From NCBI RefSeq assembly GCF_011516635.5, contig NZ_CP096255.1, forward strand, positions 4,276,501 to 4,340,500: a DNA stretch of 64,000 nt. Direction: 5' to 3'. The notes below the pieces were generated by a model, which saw only the letters and a list, made by a program, of their open reading frames with translations, was not told the origin of the DNA and searched no databases. The position numbers were made by a program, and so were the translations under genes. The stretch is from Bradyrhizobium barranii subsp. apii. GTDB taxonomy: Bacteria; Pseudomonadota; Alphaproteobacteria; Rhizobiales; Xanthobacteraceae. This document shows, piece by piece, positions 23,948 to 33,159 of this stretch. Every line of letters starts with the position of its first letter. The stretch's first letter is position 1.

Positions 23948-25368
23948 ATGCGCCAAATTCAGTTCATCCGTTCGAACACGTTCCTCTGGGCCCTGGCGGT
24001 GGCGGCCGCATTTGCGCTGTTCGTGGTCGGGCTGTTCGCGTTCACCTATTGGAAGCTCGATGACTATCTGATCGCGCGATCCGACCGCATGATCATGACC
24101 CGGATCAATTTCATCGCCGATTTGCCGTCGGCGCGCCGCATCGGAGCGATCTCCGATCATCTCGAGCAGGATTCCAGAGGCGTGCAGTACGCGGGACTTT
24201 TCAATCGTGCCGGCACCCGGCTTGCCGGCAACATCGACAGCTTGCCGCGCGCACTCGATCTCGGCGGAGCGGCGCAGGGTGTGCGGCTCGACCTCATTGA
24301 GAAATCGGCGGTCCACGGACCGGTCATCAGGGTCGTGGGCAGGCGTCTCGAGAACGGCGATGTCCTGGTGATGGGACGGAATGTCGATGAGACGCGCGAG
24401 ATCTCGAGTGTCGTGGGGCAGGCGCTCGCGCTTGGCCTGCTGCCGGCGTTCTGCCTCTGTCTGCTGGCCGGAGCGTGGCTGAGTGTTCGCGCCCAGAGAC
24501 GCGTGGAGGAGGTGAACCAGCGGGTACAGCGGATCGTGGCCGGGGAGTTGCGCGAGCGGCTGCCGGAGGACAATTCCGACGATCCGTTCGCGCGACTGGC
24601 CAGGATCGTCAACGGCATGCTCGCCGAGATGGAGACCATGATCAACGCGCTTGCCGGTGTCGGCAACGATATCGCCCATGATCTCAGGACGCCGCTCACG
24701 CGCGCACGCCTGGCGCTGGAGCGCGGCCGAACGCATGCGACCACTTTGGAGCAGCTCCAGGAGGTCACGGACAAGGCAATGGCCGGAATCGATCAGTCGC
24801 TCGCGATCGTCACCGCCTTGCTGCGCCTCACCGAGATCGAGAACAGCCGCCGCACCGCCGGTTTCGGTAACGTTGCGCTCGACGAGATCTTGCGCGAAGT
24901 GTGCGACGTCTATGAGCCCATCGCCGAAGACAAGGGCATCGGGCTTGGCGTCGTCATCGATCGCAATGTGCAGGTGTGGGGCGATCGGGACCTGTTGTTC
25001 GAAGCGATGGCCAATCTCGTGGACAATGCCGTCAAGTTCACGCCGCCCGGCGGCCAGGTGAGGCTCGAACTGGTGTCGGAAGACGACACGGCGCTCGTGC
25101 GCGTAAGTGACACCGGACCCGGCATCAGCACGCAGGAGCGCGAAGCGGTGCTGCGGCGATTCTATCGTTCCGACAAGATGCGCAATACGCCGGGGGTTGG
25201 GCTGGACTGAGCCTGGTGGCTGCCATCGTCAAGCTGCATGGCTTTCGATTGATCATCGGTCCGGCTCCCGGCGGGCGGATCGAGATCCTTGCCTGGACCG
25301 GGAGGGCGAGCAAAGCCGCCGCATGCCGGTCCCGGACCCCAACTCTCGCAGCCGTTAATCAGATGTGA
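23948..25368 (+). pseudogene. Sensor histidine kinase with a frameshift in the ATP-binding domain
   Basis: An inner-membrane sensor kinase: N-terminal membrane segment (FLWALAVAAAFALFVVGLFAF), periplasmic loop, a second membrane segment around residues 160-180, HAMP, the H-box DIAHDLRTPLTRAR, the N-box LVDNAVKF and the G1 box DTGPGIS. After GVGL the frame runs into a stop at 25208-25210. Inserting one base near 25204-25206 restores GVGLGLSLVAAIVKLHGF, the expected G2 box, and the frame then continues to 25368. So one G appears to be missing. As written the kinase lacks the end of its catalytic domain and would probably be inactive. This is either a real mutation or a sequencing error in a short G run. 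Confidence 0.82.
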
Positions 25369-25401
25369 TGCCCCTCATGATGCGTGATGTTCTCGATGCC
25401 A

Positions 25402-25424
25402 TGACATGCCGAGTGACATGCCGA
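25402..25424. repeat. Tandem 11-bp direct repeat upstream of the sigma factor gene
   Basis: TGACATGCCGA occurs twice at a 12-base period, about 103-125 bases before the sigma factor start. Close direct repeats of this size fit a tandem-binding response regulator of the OmpR type, such as the one encoded just upstream; that link is inference. Confidence 0.45.
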
Positions 25425-25526
25425 ATGTCTGAAGGCGAATTCAGGTTTGTTACGCTCAATTCAGTGGCCTCCGCCTTCGGAGGCTTCCTAGAGTCCGCTC
25501 GCCGGTTTCGTATGTGGGAGTGACAG

Positions 25527-26483
25527 ATGCAGATCCGCCCCGAAGGCGTGAGGAATAGTGCCATGGCTGTCGCGGCCGGAGCCCCATCGCCCTCCTTCCT
25601 CAGCGCCTATTCCGCGGCCATCAAGCGCTATGAACTGCTTGAGCCCGGTCACGAGCAGCAGCTTGCACGCCGCTGGCGCGAGACGCGGGACCGTGGTGCC
25701 GTGAACGCGCTCGTCACGAGCCATCTCCGGCTCGCAGCCAAGGTGGCGCGCGGCTACAAGGGGTACGGTCTGCCCTTGGCCGATGTGATTGCGGAGGCAA
25801 ATCTCGGCCTCGTCATCGCGGCGTCACGCTTCGAGCCCGGCCGCGGTGCGCGGTTCTCCACCTATGCGGTTTGGTGGATCAAGGCCTCGGTTCACGAATA
25901 CATCCTGCGCTCCTGGTCTCTGGTCAGGATCGGCACGACGGCAGCGCAGAAGAAGCTGTTCTTCAAGCTCCGTAGCGAGATGAGGAAAGCCGCGGGCGGC
26001 GCGATGGCGGCGCTCACGCCCGATGTCGCCGAGACGATCGCGGAAAGGCTCGACGTCACGGCGCGTGAGGTGATCGAGATGGATTCCCGCCTGAACGGTG
26101 ACATGTCGCTGAACGCGCGCGTTGGCGACGACGAGCAAGGAACCGAATGGGAAGCGTTGCTGGTCGATCAGGCGATCGACGCGGAGACGGTGCTCGCCGA
26201 TCATGAGCAGACGGAGCGCCGTACCAACGCCTTGCGCGTTGCGCTGGGCATGCTCACGGCGCGCGAGCGTCATATTCTGGAGGCAAGGCGGCTGGCGGAA
26301 TGCCCGGTTACGCTGGACCAACTCGGCTTCGAGCTTTCGATCTCCAGCGAGCGGGTTCGGCAGATCGAGATCCGCGCCTTTGCCAAGGTCAGGCGAGCCG
26401 CAATTCTTGCCGCGCAGGATGCGGCACGCAAGCGCCGCGACGGCGCCTCGGGCTCACGGCCGCGGGAGCTCACCGCTCCATGA
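25527..26483 (+). CDS. RpoH-type (sigma-32 family) RNA polymerase sigma factor
   Basis: A 318-residue sigma-70-family protein. LVTSHLRLAAKVARGYKGYGLPLADVIAEANLGL and FSTYAVWWIKASVHEYILRSWSLVRIGTTAAQKKLFFKLR are regions 2.1 to 2.4 followed by the QxKLFF RpoH box, and region 4 (LDQLGFELSISSERVRQIEIRAFAKVR) is complete. Bradyrhizobia carry several rpoH genes; this is one such copy and would direct part of a heat or envelope stress response. GGGAG seven bases before the first ATG supports the start, though Met13 also has AGGA upstream. A 26-residue tail after region 4 is basic and disordered. Confidence 0.92.
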   Translation: MQIRPEGVRNSAMAVAAGAPSPSFLSAYSAAIKRYELLEPGHEQQLARRWRETRDRGAVNALVTSHLRLAAKVARGYKGYGLPLADVIAEANLGLVIAASRFEPGRGARFSTYAVWWIKASVHEYILRSWSLVRIGTTAAQKKLFFKLRSEMRKAAGGAMAALTPDVAETIAERLDVTAREVIEMDSRLNGDMSLNARVGDDEQGTEWEALLVDQAIDAETVLADHEQTERRTNALRVALGMLTARERHILEARRLAECPVTLDQLGFELSISSERVRQIEIRAFAKVRRAAILAAQDAARKRRDGASGSRPRELTAP

Positions 26484-26532
26484 GCGATCGAGAAGCGGTG
26501 ATGCCGGTACGAATGATGTCTGTCCTTCCGCG

Positions 26533-26568
26533 GAGCATCTGAATTCGTTTTCATTTGAACGGATGCTC
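26533..26568. terminator. Small hairpin between the sigma factor and RND genes
   Basis: GAGCATC and GATGCTC are perfect arms with a 22-base loop. It may end the sigma factor transcript or serve as an operator for the RND operon; sequence alone does not decide. Confidence 0.35.
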
Positions 26569-26621
26569 TCCCGTCCTCATCTGTTCAATGATCCGCGCAA
26601 CTTGCTTCAGGCAGAACCACC

Positions 26622-29600
26622 ATGGGAATTGTTCGCTTCGCGCTACGGTTTCCGCACACGTTCTATGTGCTTGCGGCGCTGATCCTGTTTCTCGGCGGCA
26701 TCGCGATCTGGTCGATGCCGACGGACATGTTTCCGGAGATCCGCATTCCCGTCGTCACGGTGGTGTGGAGCTACACCGGCCTGTCGACGCCTGAGATGGA
26801 GCAGCGCGTCAGCACCTACAGCCAGTATTCGATCAGCGCCAATGTCAGCGGCATCAAGAACATCGAGGCGCAAACTCTCAACGGTCTGTCGGTTCAGAAG
26901 ATCTACTTCCAGCCGGACGTGAATCTCGACCTCGCAATCTCGCAGATCGTCTCGGCAACCAACGCCATCCGCGCCCTGATGCCGCCGGGCATTCAGCCGC
27001 CGATCATCGTACAGTTCAATGCATCGAGCGTGCCGGTGCTGCAGCTCAGCCTCGAGTCCAATAGTCTGAACGAGCAGCAACTATACGACTTCGGCATCTA
27101 CCGTATCCGGCAGCAATTGGCGCCTGTTCCGGGCGTAACGCTGCCCACGCCTGCCGGCGGCAAGTACCGCCAGATCATGGTCGACATCGATCCGAACAAG
27201 CTCCTGTCGCGCGGATTGACGCCGCTCGACATCGTCAATGCGGTAAACACCCAAAATCTGACGCTGCCCACCGGGACGACGAAAATCGGCGACACCCAGT
27301 ACACCGTTCGAACCAATGCCACGCCGGCCTCGATCAAGGATCTCAACATGATCCCGGTCAAGTTCGTGAACGGGGCCACGATCTTCCTGAAGGACGTGGC
27401 CCAGGTCCGGGACGGCTCCCAGGTCCAGCAGAACATCGTGCGCGAGGACGGTCATCGCGCCGTCCTGCTCAGCGTGATCAAGAACGGAAATGCCTCGACG
27501 CTCGCCGTCGTCAACGGGGTGAAGAAGGCCTTGAGTTCGATTCGCGCGTCGGCTCCTGCAGGGCTGAAGATCAACGAGCTGTTCGACCAGTCGGTCTTCG
27601 TCACCCATTCGGTCGATGGCGTGCTGCGCGAGGGCGCGATCGCGGCGGGCCTCACGGCGCTGATGATCCTGCTGTTTCTGGGATCGTGGCGATCGACGCT
27701 GGTCGTCTTGATCTCGATCCCGCTGGCGATGCTGTCTTCGCTGGTCGTGCTGTATTGTCTCGGCGAGACCTTGAACACGATGACGCTCGGTGGGCTTGCA
27801 CTCGCGGTCGGCATCCTGGTCGACGATTCCACGGTGACGATCGAGAACACGCACCGACTCTGGACCGAGGAAGGCATGCCGTTGCCCGATGCGACGCTGC
27901 ACGGGGCGGCTGAAATCGCGGTGCCGACGCTCGTCTCCACGCTCGCAATCAGTTGTGTGTTCACCTCGGTCGTATTTCTGGAAGGGCCGGCCAAATACCT
28001 CTTCACCCCGCTGGGTCTGGCGGTGGTGTTCGCGATGCTGGCGTCATATGCGTTGTCGCGAACGCTGACGCCGATCACCATCGGCCTGTTGCTGAAGGGC
28101 GAGCGGCGCCATGGCGAGGGCGGAAGCCCGTCGGGCATCTTCGGCCGCGCCTCTGCGATGTTCGAGCGCGGATTCGAACGCCTGCGCAACGGCTGTTCCG
28201 ATTTGCTGTTGACGTTGCTTCGGCGTCGCGTCGTCGTGCCGATCGTCGCGGTGCTGGTGCTGGCCCTCGGCGCCATCATGTTCGTCTATGTCGGCAGGGA
28301 CTTCTATCCCCTGATCGACGGCGGCCAAATCCAGCTCCACGTTCGCGCGCCTGCGGGCACTCGCATCGAGAAGACGGAAGCAATCTTCCAGGCGGTCGAA
28401 GACAAGATCCGCCAAGTGATTCCGGAGCGGGACCGGGCGCTGATCGTCGACAATATCGGGCTTCCGGCGCGTCCCTACAATCTCGCATTCACGGACGGCT
28501 CGACGATCGGTGTGAACGACGGCACCATTCTGGTGTCGCTCAAGGATGGGCACAAGCCGACCGCGGACTACGTCAGGAAACTGCGCCAGGTGCTGCCGGC
28601 GGCGTTCCCGGAGGACACGTTCTATTTCCAGGCGGCCGACATCGTGACGCAGATCCTGAACTTCGGTCTTCCGGCGCAGATCGATGTCCGCACGGTTGGC
28701 TATGGCGACAACAATCTGGCCGTGGCCAAGGAGCTGCAGAAGAGCCTCGCGGCGATCCCCGGTGTCGTCGATGCGCATCTGCAGCAGGAAGTCGATGCTC
28801 CGGCGTTCTATGCCGACATCGACCGCACGCGGGCCGCCCAGCTCGGGCTCAACGCCAGCACGGTGGCGACCAATATCAATGTCAGCCTCAGCTCGTCGGC
28901 TCAGGTCTCGCCGAACTTCTGGACCGATCCGACGTCGGGCATCCCGTATTATCTGGCCGTGCAGACGCCCGAATACAGGGCCAATTCGATGAACGCACTG
29001 GGAAACACGCCGGTGTCGGCCTCACTTGCCGCGAGCGGGCAGACGGTGCCCGGTCTCCTCAGCAATGTCGCGACGTTCAAGCGGGGGAGTGTCCCCACCA
29101 ATTCGAACCAGGCCAACGTCCAGCCGGTGTTTGACGTCTATGCGAGCGTCCAGGGTCGCGATCTCGGCGGCGTCGCGGCCGATATCAACAAGGTCACGTC
29201 CACACTCCAGAAGCAGCTCCAGCCGGGTAATTCGATTCAGGTCCTGGGACAGATCCAGAGCATGAATCAGTCGTTCCGCAATCTCGGAATCGGCCTGCTG
29301 TTTGCCGCCATCCTGGTCTACCTGCTGATGGTCGTGAACTACCAGAACTTCGGCGATCCCTTCGTCGTCATCATGGCGCTGCCGGCGACCTTGTGCGGCA
29401 TCTTGACGATGCTGTTCATCACCGGAACGACACTGAACGTGCCTTCGCTGATGGGGGCGATCATGGCGGTCGGCGTTGCCTCCGCGAATTCGATCCTGCT
29501 CGTGACGTTCGCGCGTGATGAGCAATTGAAGGGACATTCCGCGTTCCAGGCGGCGCTGAGCGCGGGCCGCACCAGGATCCGGCCGGTCCTGATGACTGCT

Positions 29601-29804
29601 GCCGCGATGATCGTGGGCATGATCCCGATGGCGCTCGGAGGTCCGGGCGAGGAGCAGAACGCCGCGCTCGCGCGCGCGGTGATCGGCGGACTTCTGTTCG
29701 CGACCCCGACGACTTTGCTGATCGTGCCGTACCTCTTTGCCATGCTGCGCAAAGGTAACGATGGCAAGCCTCACCACGGCGTATTCGAGGAGCAACCGGA
29801 ATGA
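26622..29804 (+). CDS. RND efflux transporter, inner-membrane pump
   Basis: A 1060-residue AcrB/MexB-like pump. The architecture is complete: membrane segment 1 (FYVLAALILFLGGIAIW), the first large periplasmic loop, the TM2-TM6 bundle with GGLALAVGILVDDSTVTIENTHRL (TM4 DD pair used in proton transfer), the second periplasmic loop and TM7-12 ending LLFATPTTLLIVPYLFAML. TM1 is followed by DMFPEIRIPVV. It belongs with pumps that export organic compounds; no metal-specific methionine cluster is obvious. Unusually for the family the pump gene comes first and the adaptor second, overlapping by four bases (ATGA). No outer-membrane channel gene is next to it. Confidence 0.96.
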   Translation: MGIVRFALRFPHTFYVLAALILFLGGIAIWSMPTDMFPEIRIPVVTVVWSYTGLSTPEMEQRVSTYSQYSISANVSGIKNIEAQTLNGLSVQKIYFQPDVNLDLAISQIVSATNAIRALMPPGIQPPIIVQFNASSVPVLQLSLESNSLNEQQLYDFGIYRIRQQLAPVPGVTLPTPAGGKYRQIMVDIDPNKLLSRGLTPLDIVNAVNTQNLTLPTGTTKIGDTQYTVRTNATPASIKDLNMIPVKFVNGATIFLKDVAQVRDGSQVQQNIVREDGHRAVLLSVIKNGNASTLAVVNGVKKALSSIRASAPAGLKINELFDQSVFVTHSVDGVLREGAIAAGLTALMILLFLGSWRSTLVVLISIPLAMLSSLVVLYCLGETLNTMTLGGLALAVGILVDDSTVTIENTHRLWTEEGMPLPDATLHGAAEIAVPTLVSTLAISCVFTSVVFLEGPAKYLFTPLGLAVVFAMLASYALSRTLTPITIGLLLKGERRHGEGGSPSGIFGRASAMFERGFERLRNGCSDLLLTLLRRRVVVPIVAVLVLALGAIMFVYVGRDFYPLIDGGQIQLHVRAPAGTRIEKTEAIFQAVEDKIRQVIPERDRALIVDNIGLPARPYNLAFTDGSTIGVNDGTILVSLKDGHKPTADYVRKLRQVLPAAFPEDTFYFQAADIVTQILNFGLPAQIDVRTVGYGDNNLAVAKELQKSLAAIPGVVDAHLQQEVDAPAFYADIDRTRAAQLGLNASTVATNINVSLSSSAQVSPNFWTDPTSGIPYYLAVQTPEYRANSMNALGNTPVSASLAASGQTVPGLLSNVATFKRGSVPTNSNQANVQPVFDVYASVQGRDLGGVAADINKVTSTLQKQLQPGNSIQVLGQIQSMNQSFRNLGIGLLFAAILVYLLMVVNYQNFGDPFVVIMALPATLCGILTMLFITGTTLNVPSLMGAIMAVGVASANSILLVTFARDEQLKGHSAFQAALSAGRTRIRPVLMTAAAMIVGMIPMALGGPGEEQNAALARAVIGGLLFATPTTLLIVPYLFAMLRKGNDGKPHHGVFEEQPE

Positions 29805-31072
29805 GCGACGTTCGTGTGCGGACCAATGACGACGAGGCGAGGGACCCGCCCGATGCGGAGAGCCGCCGCATCGTCGAGCTCCCCGGCAAGGCCGCGCCAT
29901 CCGGACGCCGTTACGGCGGCGCGCTGCTCGGAGGAGGGATGCTGCTGCTGCTCGCGGGCGGTCTCGGCATTGGCGGCTGGCGGCACTATCAGGCGGCGCG
30001 TGAGGTCGCTGCAGTGGCGGAGCAGGTGAGAACCGCCATTCCGGAGGTGCGGGTGGCGGTGGTCCGGCCCAGCGGCGACCTGATGAAGGTTACCTTGCCG
30101 GCGACGACGACCGCGTTCGAGGCAGCCAATATCTTCGCGCGGACCAGTGGCTATATCGAAAAGCGCTACGTGGATATCGGCGATCGGGTCAAGAAAGGCG
30201 ATCTTCTCGCGGCAATCACCGCTCCGGAGCTCGACCAGCAGATCGCCCAGGCCCAGTCGACGTTGGCCCAAAACCAGGCCGCCTTGCAGCAGGCGCAAGC
30301 GAGCCGGGAGCTCGCCGACGTCACCAATGCGCGCGACAGCAATCTGGTCAAGCAAGGCTGGCTGACGGCACAGCAGGGCGACAACGATCGTCTCACCCTG
30401 CGTGCACAGCAGGCAGCCGTGGGCGTCGCCCAGTCGAACATCACAGCGCAGCAAGCCCAGATTCGGGTGCTCCAGCAGGAGAAGGCCTATCAGCGCGTGG
30501 TGGCGCCGTTCGACGGCGTCATCACACAGCGCAACGTGGACAATGGCAGCCTGGTGCAGGCAGGGTCGACCTTCATGTTCACGCTGATGCATTCCAACGT
30601 GATCCGAACCCAGGTCTTCGTGCCGCAGGACGAGGCCTTCGGAGTCGGGCCGGGCGTCGACGCGGATATTCGCGTCCCCGAGATCCCGGGGCGGACGTTT
30701 CCGGGGAAAGTCACACGCATCGCAAGCGCATTGCAGCCGGGAAGCCGAACTCTGCTGACCGAGATCGACGTGCCCAATCCGGACGGTGCCTTAAGTCCCG
30801 GTATCTACTGCACGGTCGAGCTGTCGATCCCACGCAAGACGCCGTCGATGACCGTCTCGTCCGATGCGCTCGTCTTCGATCAGAACGGTCTTCATGTCGC
30901 GGTCGTGCGGAATGGCACCGTTCATCTGCAGCACGTCTCGATCGCGCGGGACTTGGGCACCACAATTGAAGTGCGCGAGGGCCTACAGCCCGGCGACCAG
31001 GTCGTGCTCAATCCGGCGGTGAACCTGGCGGAGGGCAGCAAGGTCACCATTCGCAAGGTCGAGGTCAGTTAG
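29801..31072 (+). CDS. RND efflux membrane-fusion (adaptor) protein
   Basis: A 423-residue HlyD/AcrA-type protein with a single membrane anchor near residues 40-57 (GGGMLLLLAGGLGIGGW). It has the lipoyl half-motif GYIEKRYVDIGDRVKKGDLLAAI, a coiled-coil hairpin rich in Gln and Ala (QIAQAQSTLAQNQAALQQAQ), the second lipoyl half around YQRVVAPFDGVITQRNVDNG, and beta-barrel and membrane-proximal domains. Instead of a lipobox it keeps a cytoplasmic N-terminal tail of about 38 residues. It overlaps the pump gene by ATGA and is followed ten bases later by a lipoprotein-like gene. Confidence 0.95.
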   Translation: MSDVRVRTNDDEARDPPDAESRRIVELPGKAAPSGRRYGGALLGGGMLLLLAGGLGIGGWRHYQAAREVAAVAEQVRTAIPEVRVAVVRPSGDLMKVTLPATTTAFEAANIFARTSGYIEKRYVDIGDRVKKGDLLAAITAPELDQQIAQAQSTLAQNQAALQQAQASRELADVTNARDSNLVKQGWLTAQQGDNDRLTLRAQQAAVGVAQSNITAQQAQIRVLQQEKAYQRVVAPFDGVITQRNVDNGSLVQAGSTFMFTLMHSNVIRTQVFVPQDEAFGVGPGVDADIRVPEIPGRTFPGKVTRIASALQPGSRTLLTEIDVPNPDGALSPGIYCTVELSIPRKTPSMTVSSDALVFDQNGLHVAVVRNGTVHLQHVSIARDLGTTIEVREGLQPGDQVVLNPAVNLAEGSKVTIRKVEVS

Positions 31073-31082
31073 GAGCATAGAG

Positions 31083-31784
31083 ATGATCCGGATCGTGCTC
31101 GCAACAACGATCGCCCTGCTGTTGGGCTGTTCTTCGAGTAAGGCGCAGGTCTCAACGATGGGCACCACGGCGATGGGCCTTCCAACCGTACCGGGTGCGA
31201 TCGTCACCTCGCCGCTCAACAGTCCGGGTCCGTTTTCCGCATCAACCGAGCCTGGCGTTCCCGACACGACGCTGGCGCCTGTTCCGCTCGCCTCGGATCC
31301 GACGACGCCGGGTACGGTCGTCGTCTGCGCCACGCCTTCGACGTCCCCGATGCCGGTGCCGGCGACCCCGATCGTATCGAGCATCGGCGCGTCACCGTCG
31401 GGCATCGGCGCCCCGCTACTGCCGGTCACCGGGCAAATCGGCAGCTCCACCGGAACGATTCCCGCAGCGGCACCGGCGGGAACGGGGACGACGGTCGCAT
31501 GCAGCTCGACGCCGGGAGGGCTCGCGACAAGCGCTGCGTCCCTGCCACTCTCGATCCCGCAAGTGCCGTCCAGTCTCGCGCCCGGCACGATCCTGGCGGA
31601 CACCAGCGCCGCCGGCGGTACCGGCATCGATCCAAATGCCGCCGTCGTGCCGAGCCCGAACAGCACGGCCTGCGCGGAGGGAGTCTCGATGAACCTCGCA
31701 GCGCCTGCGACTGTGTTGCCGGCCAACGCCTCAGGCGCGGCGCCAACGCCGGGAGTGTCGCCGATCTTGCCGCCCGGATGCTGA
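31083..31784 (+). CDS. Proline/threonine/serine-rich exported (lipo)protein
   Basis: A 233-residue protein with a signal sequence ending in LLLGC, a lipobox with Cys16 as the possible lipidated residue; cleavage after SKA is the alternative. The mature part is low-complexity Pro, Thr, Ser, Gly and Ala with repeated TPG, VPSS and ASGA patterns and scattered cysteines, including one at the very end. AGGAG precedes the ATG and the gene sits ten bases after the RND adaptor, so it is co-transcribed. I recognise no family; it may span the periplasm or support the pump. Confidence 0.72.
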   Translation: MIRIVLATTIALLLGCSSSKAQVSTMGTTAMGLPTVPGAIVTSPLNSPGPFSASTEPGVPDTTLAPVPLASDPTTPGTVVVCATPSTSPMPVPATPIVSSIGASPSGIGAPLLPVTGQIGSSTGTIPAAAPAGTGTTVACSSTPGGLATSAASLPLSIPQVPSSLAPGTILADTSAAGGTGIDPNAAVVPSPNSTACAEGVSMNLAAPATVLPANASGAAPTPGVSPILPPGC

Positions 31785-31871
31785 GGCGACGCCGCTACAG
31801 GACTCTCGTCGCACCGCGTGCGGATCGGGGGATGACACGTCGGCTGGCGTAGCCTTGGCCGTACCAGCGCT

Positions 31872-33080
31872 TCACGTTGCCGGGCGTAGCTTCAAAACTT
31901 CGGCGTCGGGCGGCAGCATCGTTCCACCGTCCCGGTATTTCCAGTCCACCATCACGCCCTTGTTGCCCCGTACAGTGGTGCGGCCGACGAAGGTCCCCAT
32001 GGTGCTCTGATGATCGATGGAACGCCAAATCGCCGGGCCGAACGGCGTTTCGAAGCCGACATTGCCAAAGCCGTCGGCCATCGCCTCGGTATCGAATTTC
32101 CCGAGCTTTGCGATCGGCGCCACGATGGAGCTGATCAAGGCGTGACCGACCACGGATCCCATCGTGGGAGCCTCGCCATATCGCGCGGAATAGGCCGACA
32201 CGAAGGCGCTGTTGGCGTGATCCAAGACCTCGGTCACCGGATAGCCGGTCACGATCCATCCCTCCGGTGCGTCCTGCCCGAGGGGAAGAAGGTATTCGGG
32301 TTCGCCGGTCGTGAACGACACGACGTGTCGCCCTTCGAACAGGCCGCGATCATTGCCTTGCCGGACAAATCTGGCGAGATCGGGTCCGAAAGTGACGTTG
32401 AGGATCGCTTCGGGTTTCTGCTGCGCGAGGGCGTTAACGACCACGCCGGCATCAATGGCGCCCAGCGGCGGCCATTGACTGTTGATGAACTCGACGTCGG
32501 GGCGGCGGCGGCTCAGAAGCTGCGTGAACCATCTTACGGCCGACTGCCCGTATTCGTAGTTCGGGGCGATCGTCGCCCACCGCGTCGCCTTCAATTGAGC
32601 TGCCTCCTCCACCAGCATGGCTGCCAGCATGTATGTCGAGGGGCGGAGCCGGTAACAATATCGATGCCCTTGCTCCCAAACCAGGGCGTCGGTGAGCGGT
32701 TCGCTCGCCACGAACAGGATCCGGTTTTGCCGGGCGAAGTCGCTGATTGCCAGTCCGACATTCGACAGATATGCGCCTGCCAGAAGATCGACGTCATTCC
32801 GCCGCACCAGTTCTTCGGCGGCACGCAGCGCGACGCTCGGCTTGCCTTCGTCGTCCCGGCTGATGACCTGCAGCTCTCGCCCGAGGAGGCCCCCGCTCGC
32901 ATTCAGCTGTTCGACCGCCAACTGCCAGCCGCGACGATAGGGCAGGGTAAACGCGGGCGCGCTGCTATAGGAGTTGATCTCGCCGATCCTGATCGGTCTC
33001 GTGCCCTGGGCGCGGATGATGCCGGGCGAAAACATCGACGCGCCAACACTGCCTAAGACCTGTCGTCGAGAGATGCTCAT
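31872..33080 (-). CDS. LivK-type periplasmic substrate-binding protein (first copy)
   Basis: A 402-residue type I periplasmic-binding protein of the ABC branched-chain amino acid family. MSISRRQVLGSVGASMF looks like a twin-arginine (Tat) signal. IRIGEINSYSSAPAFTLPYRRGWQLAVEQLNASGGLLGRELQV is the classical first lobe; ATIAPNYEYGQSAVRWF and the GVMVDWKYRDGGTM end match the family. There are no permease or ATPase genes beside it, so it may be an orphan sensor-type binding protein. The giant regulator 79 bases upstream on the same strand suggests coupled expression. It is distinct from the second copy at 38230. Confidence 0.88.
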   Translation of the reverse strand: MSISRRQVLGSVGASMFSPGIIRAQGTRPIRIGEINSYSSAPAFTLPYRRGWQLAVEQLNASGGLLGRELQVISRDDEGKPSVALRAAEELVRRNDVDLLAGAYLSNVGLAISDFARQNRILFVASEPLTDALVWEQGHRYCYRLRPSTYMLAAMLVEEAAQLKATRWATIAPNYEYGQSAVRWFTQLLSRRRPDVEFINSQWPPLGAIDAGVVVNALAQQKPEAILNVTFGPDLARFVRQGNDRGLFEGRHVVSFTTGEPEYLLPLGQDAPEGWIVTGYPVTEVLDHANSAFVSAYSARYGEAPTMGSVVGHALISSIVAPIAKLGKFDTEAMADGFGNVGFETPFGPAIWRSIDHQSTMGTFVGRTTVRGNKGVMVDWKYRDGGTMLPPDAEVLKLRPAT

Positions 33081-33159
33081 CTGGTGCGACCCGGAGGATT
33101 GAGTGCGAGGGCTGGTCCAGCGCTGCAGGACATGTCGTCCTGGTCGATAGATCAGCAAC

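Noticed and set aside
23339..25210. A 623-codon frame beginning inside the response regulator gene and running through the kinase
   Set aside because: The first 200 codons are a shadow of the response regulator in another frame; the kinase starts at 23948 with its membrane segment.
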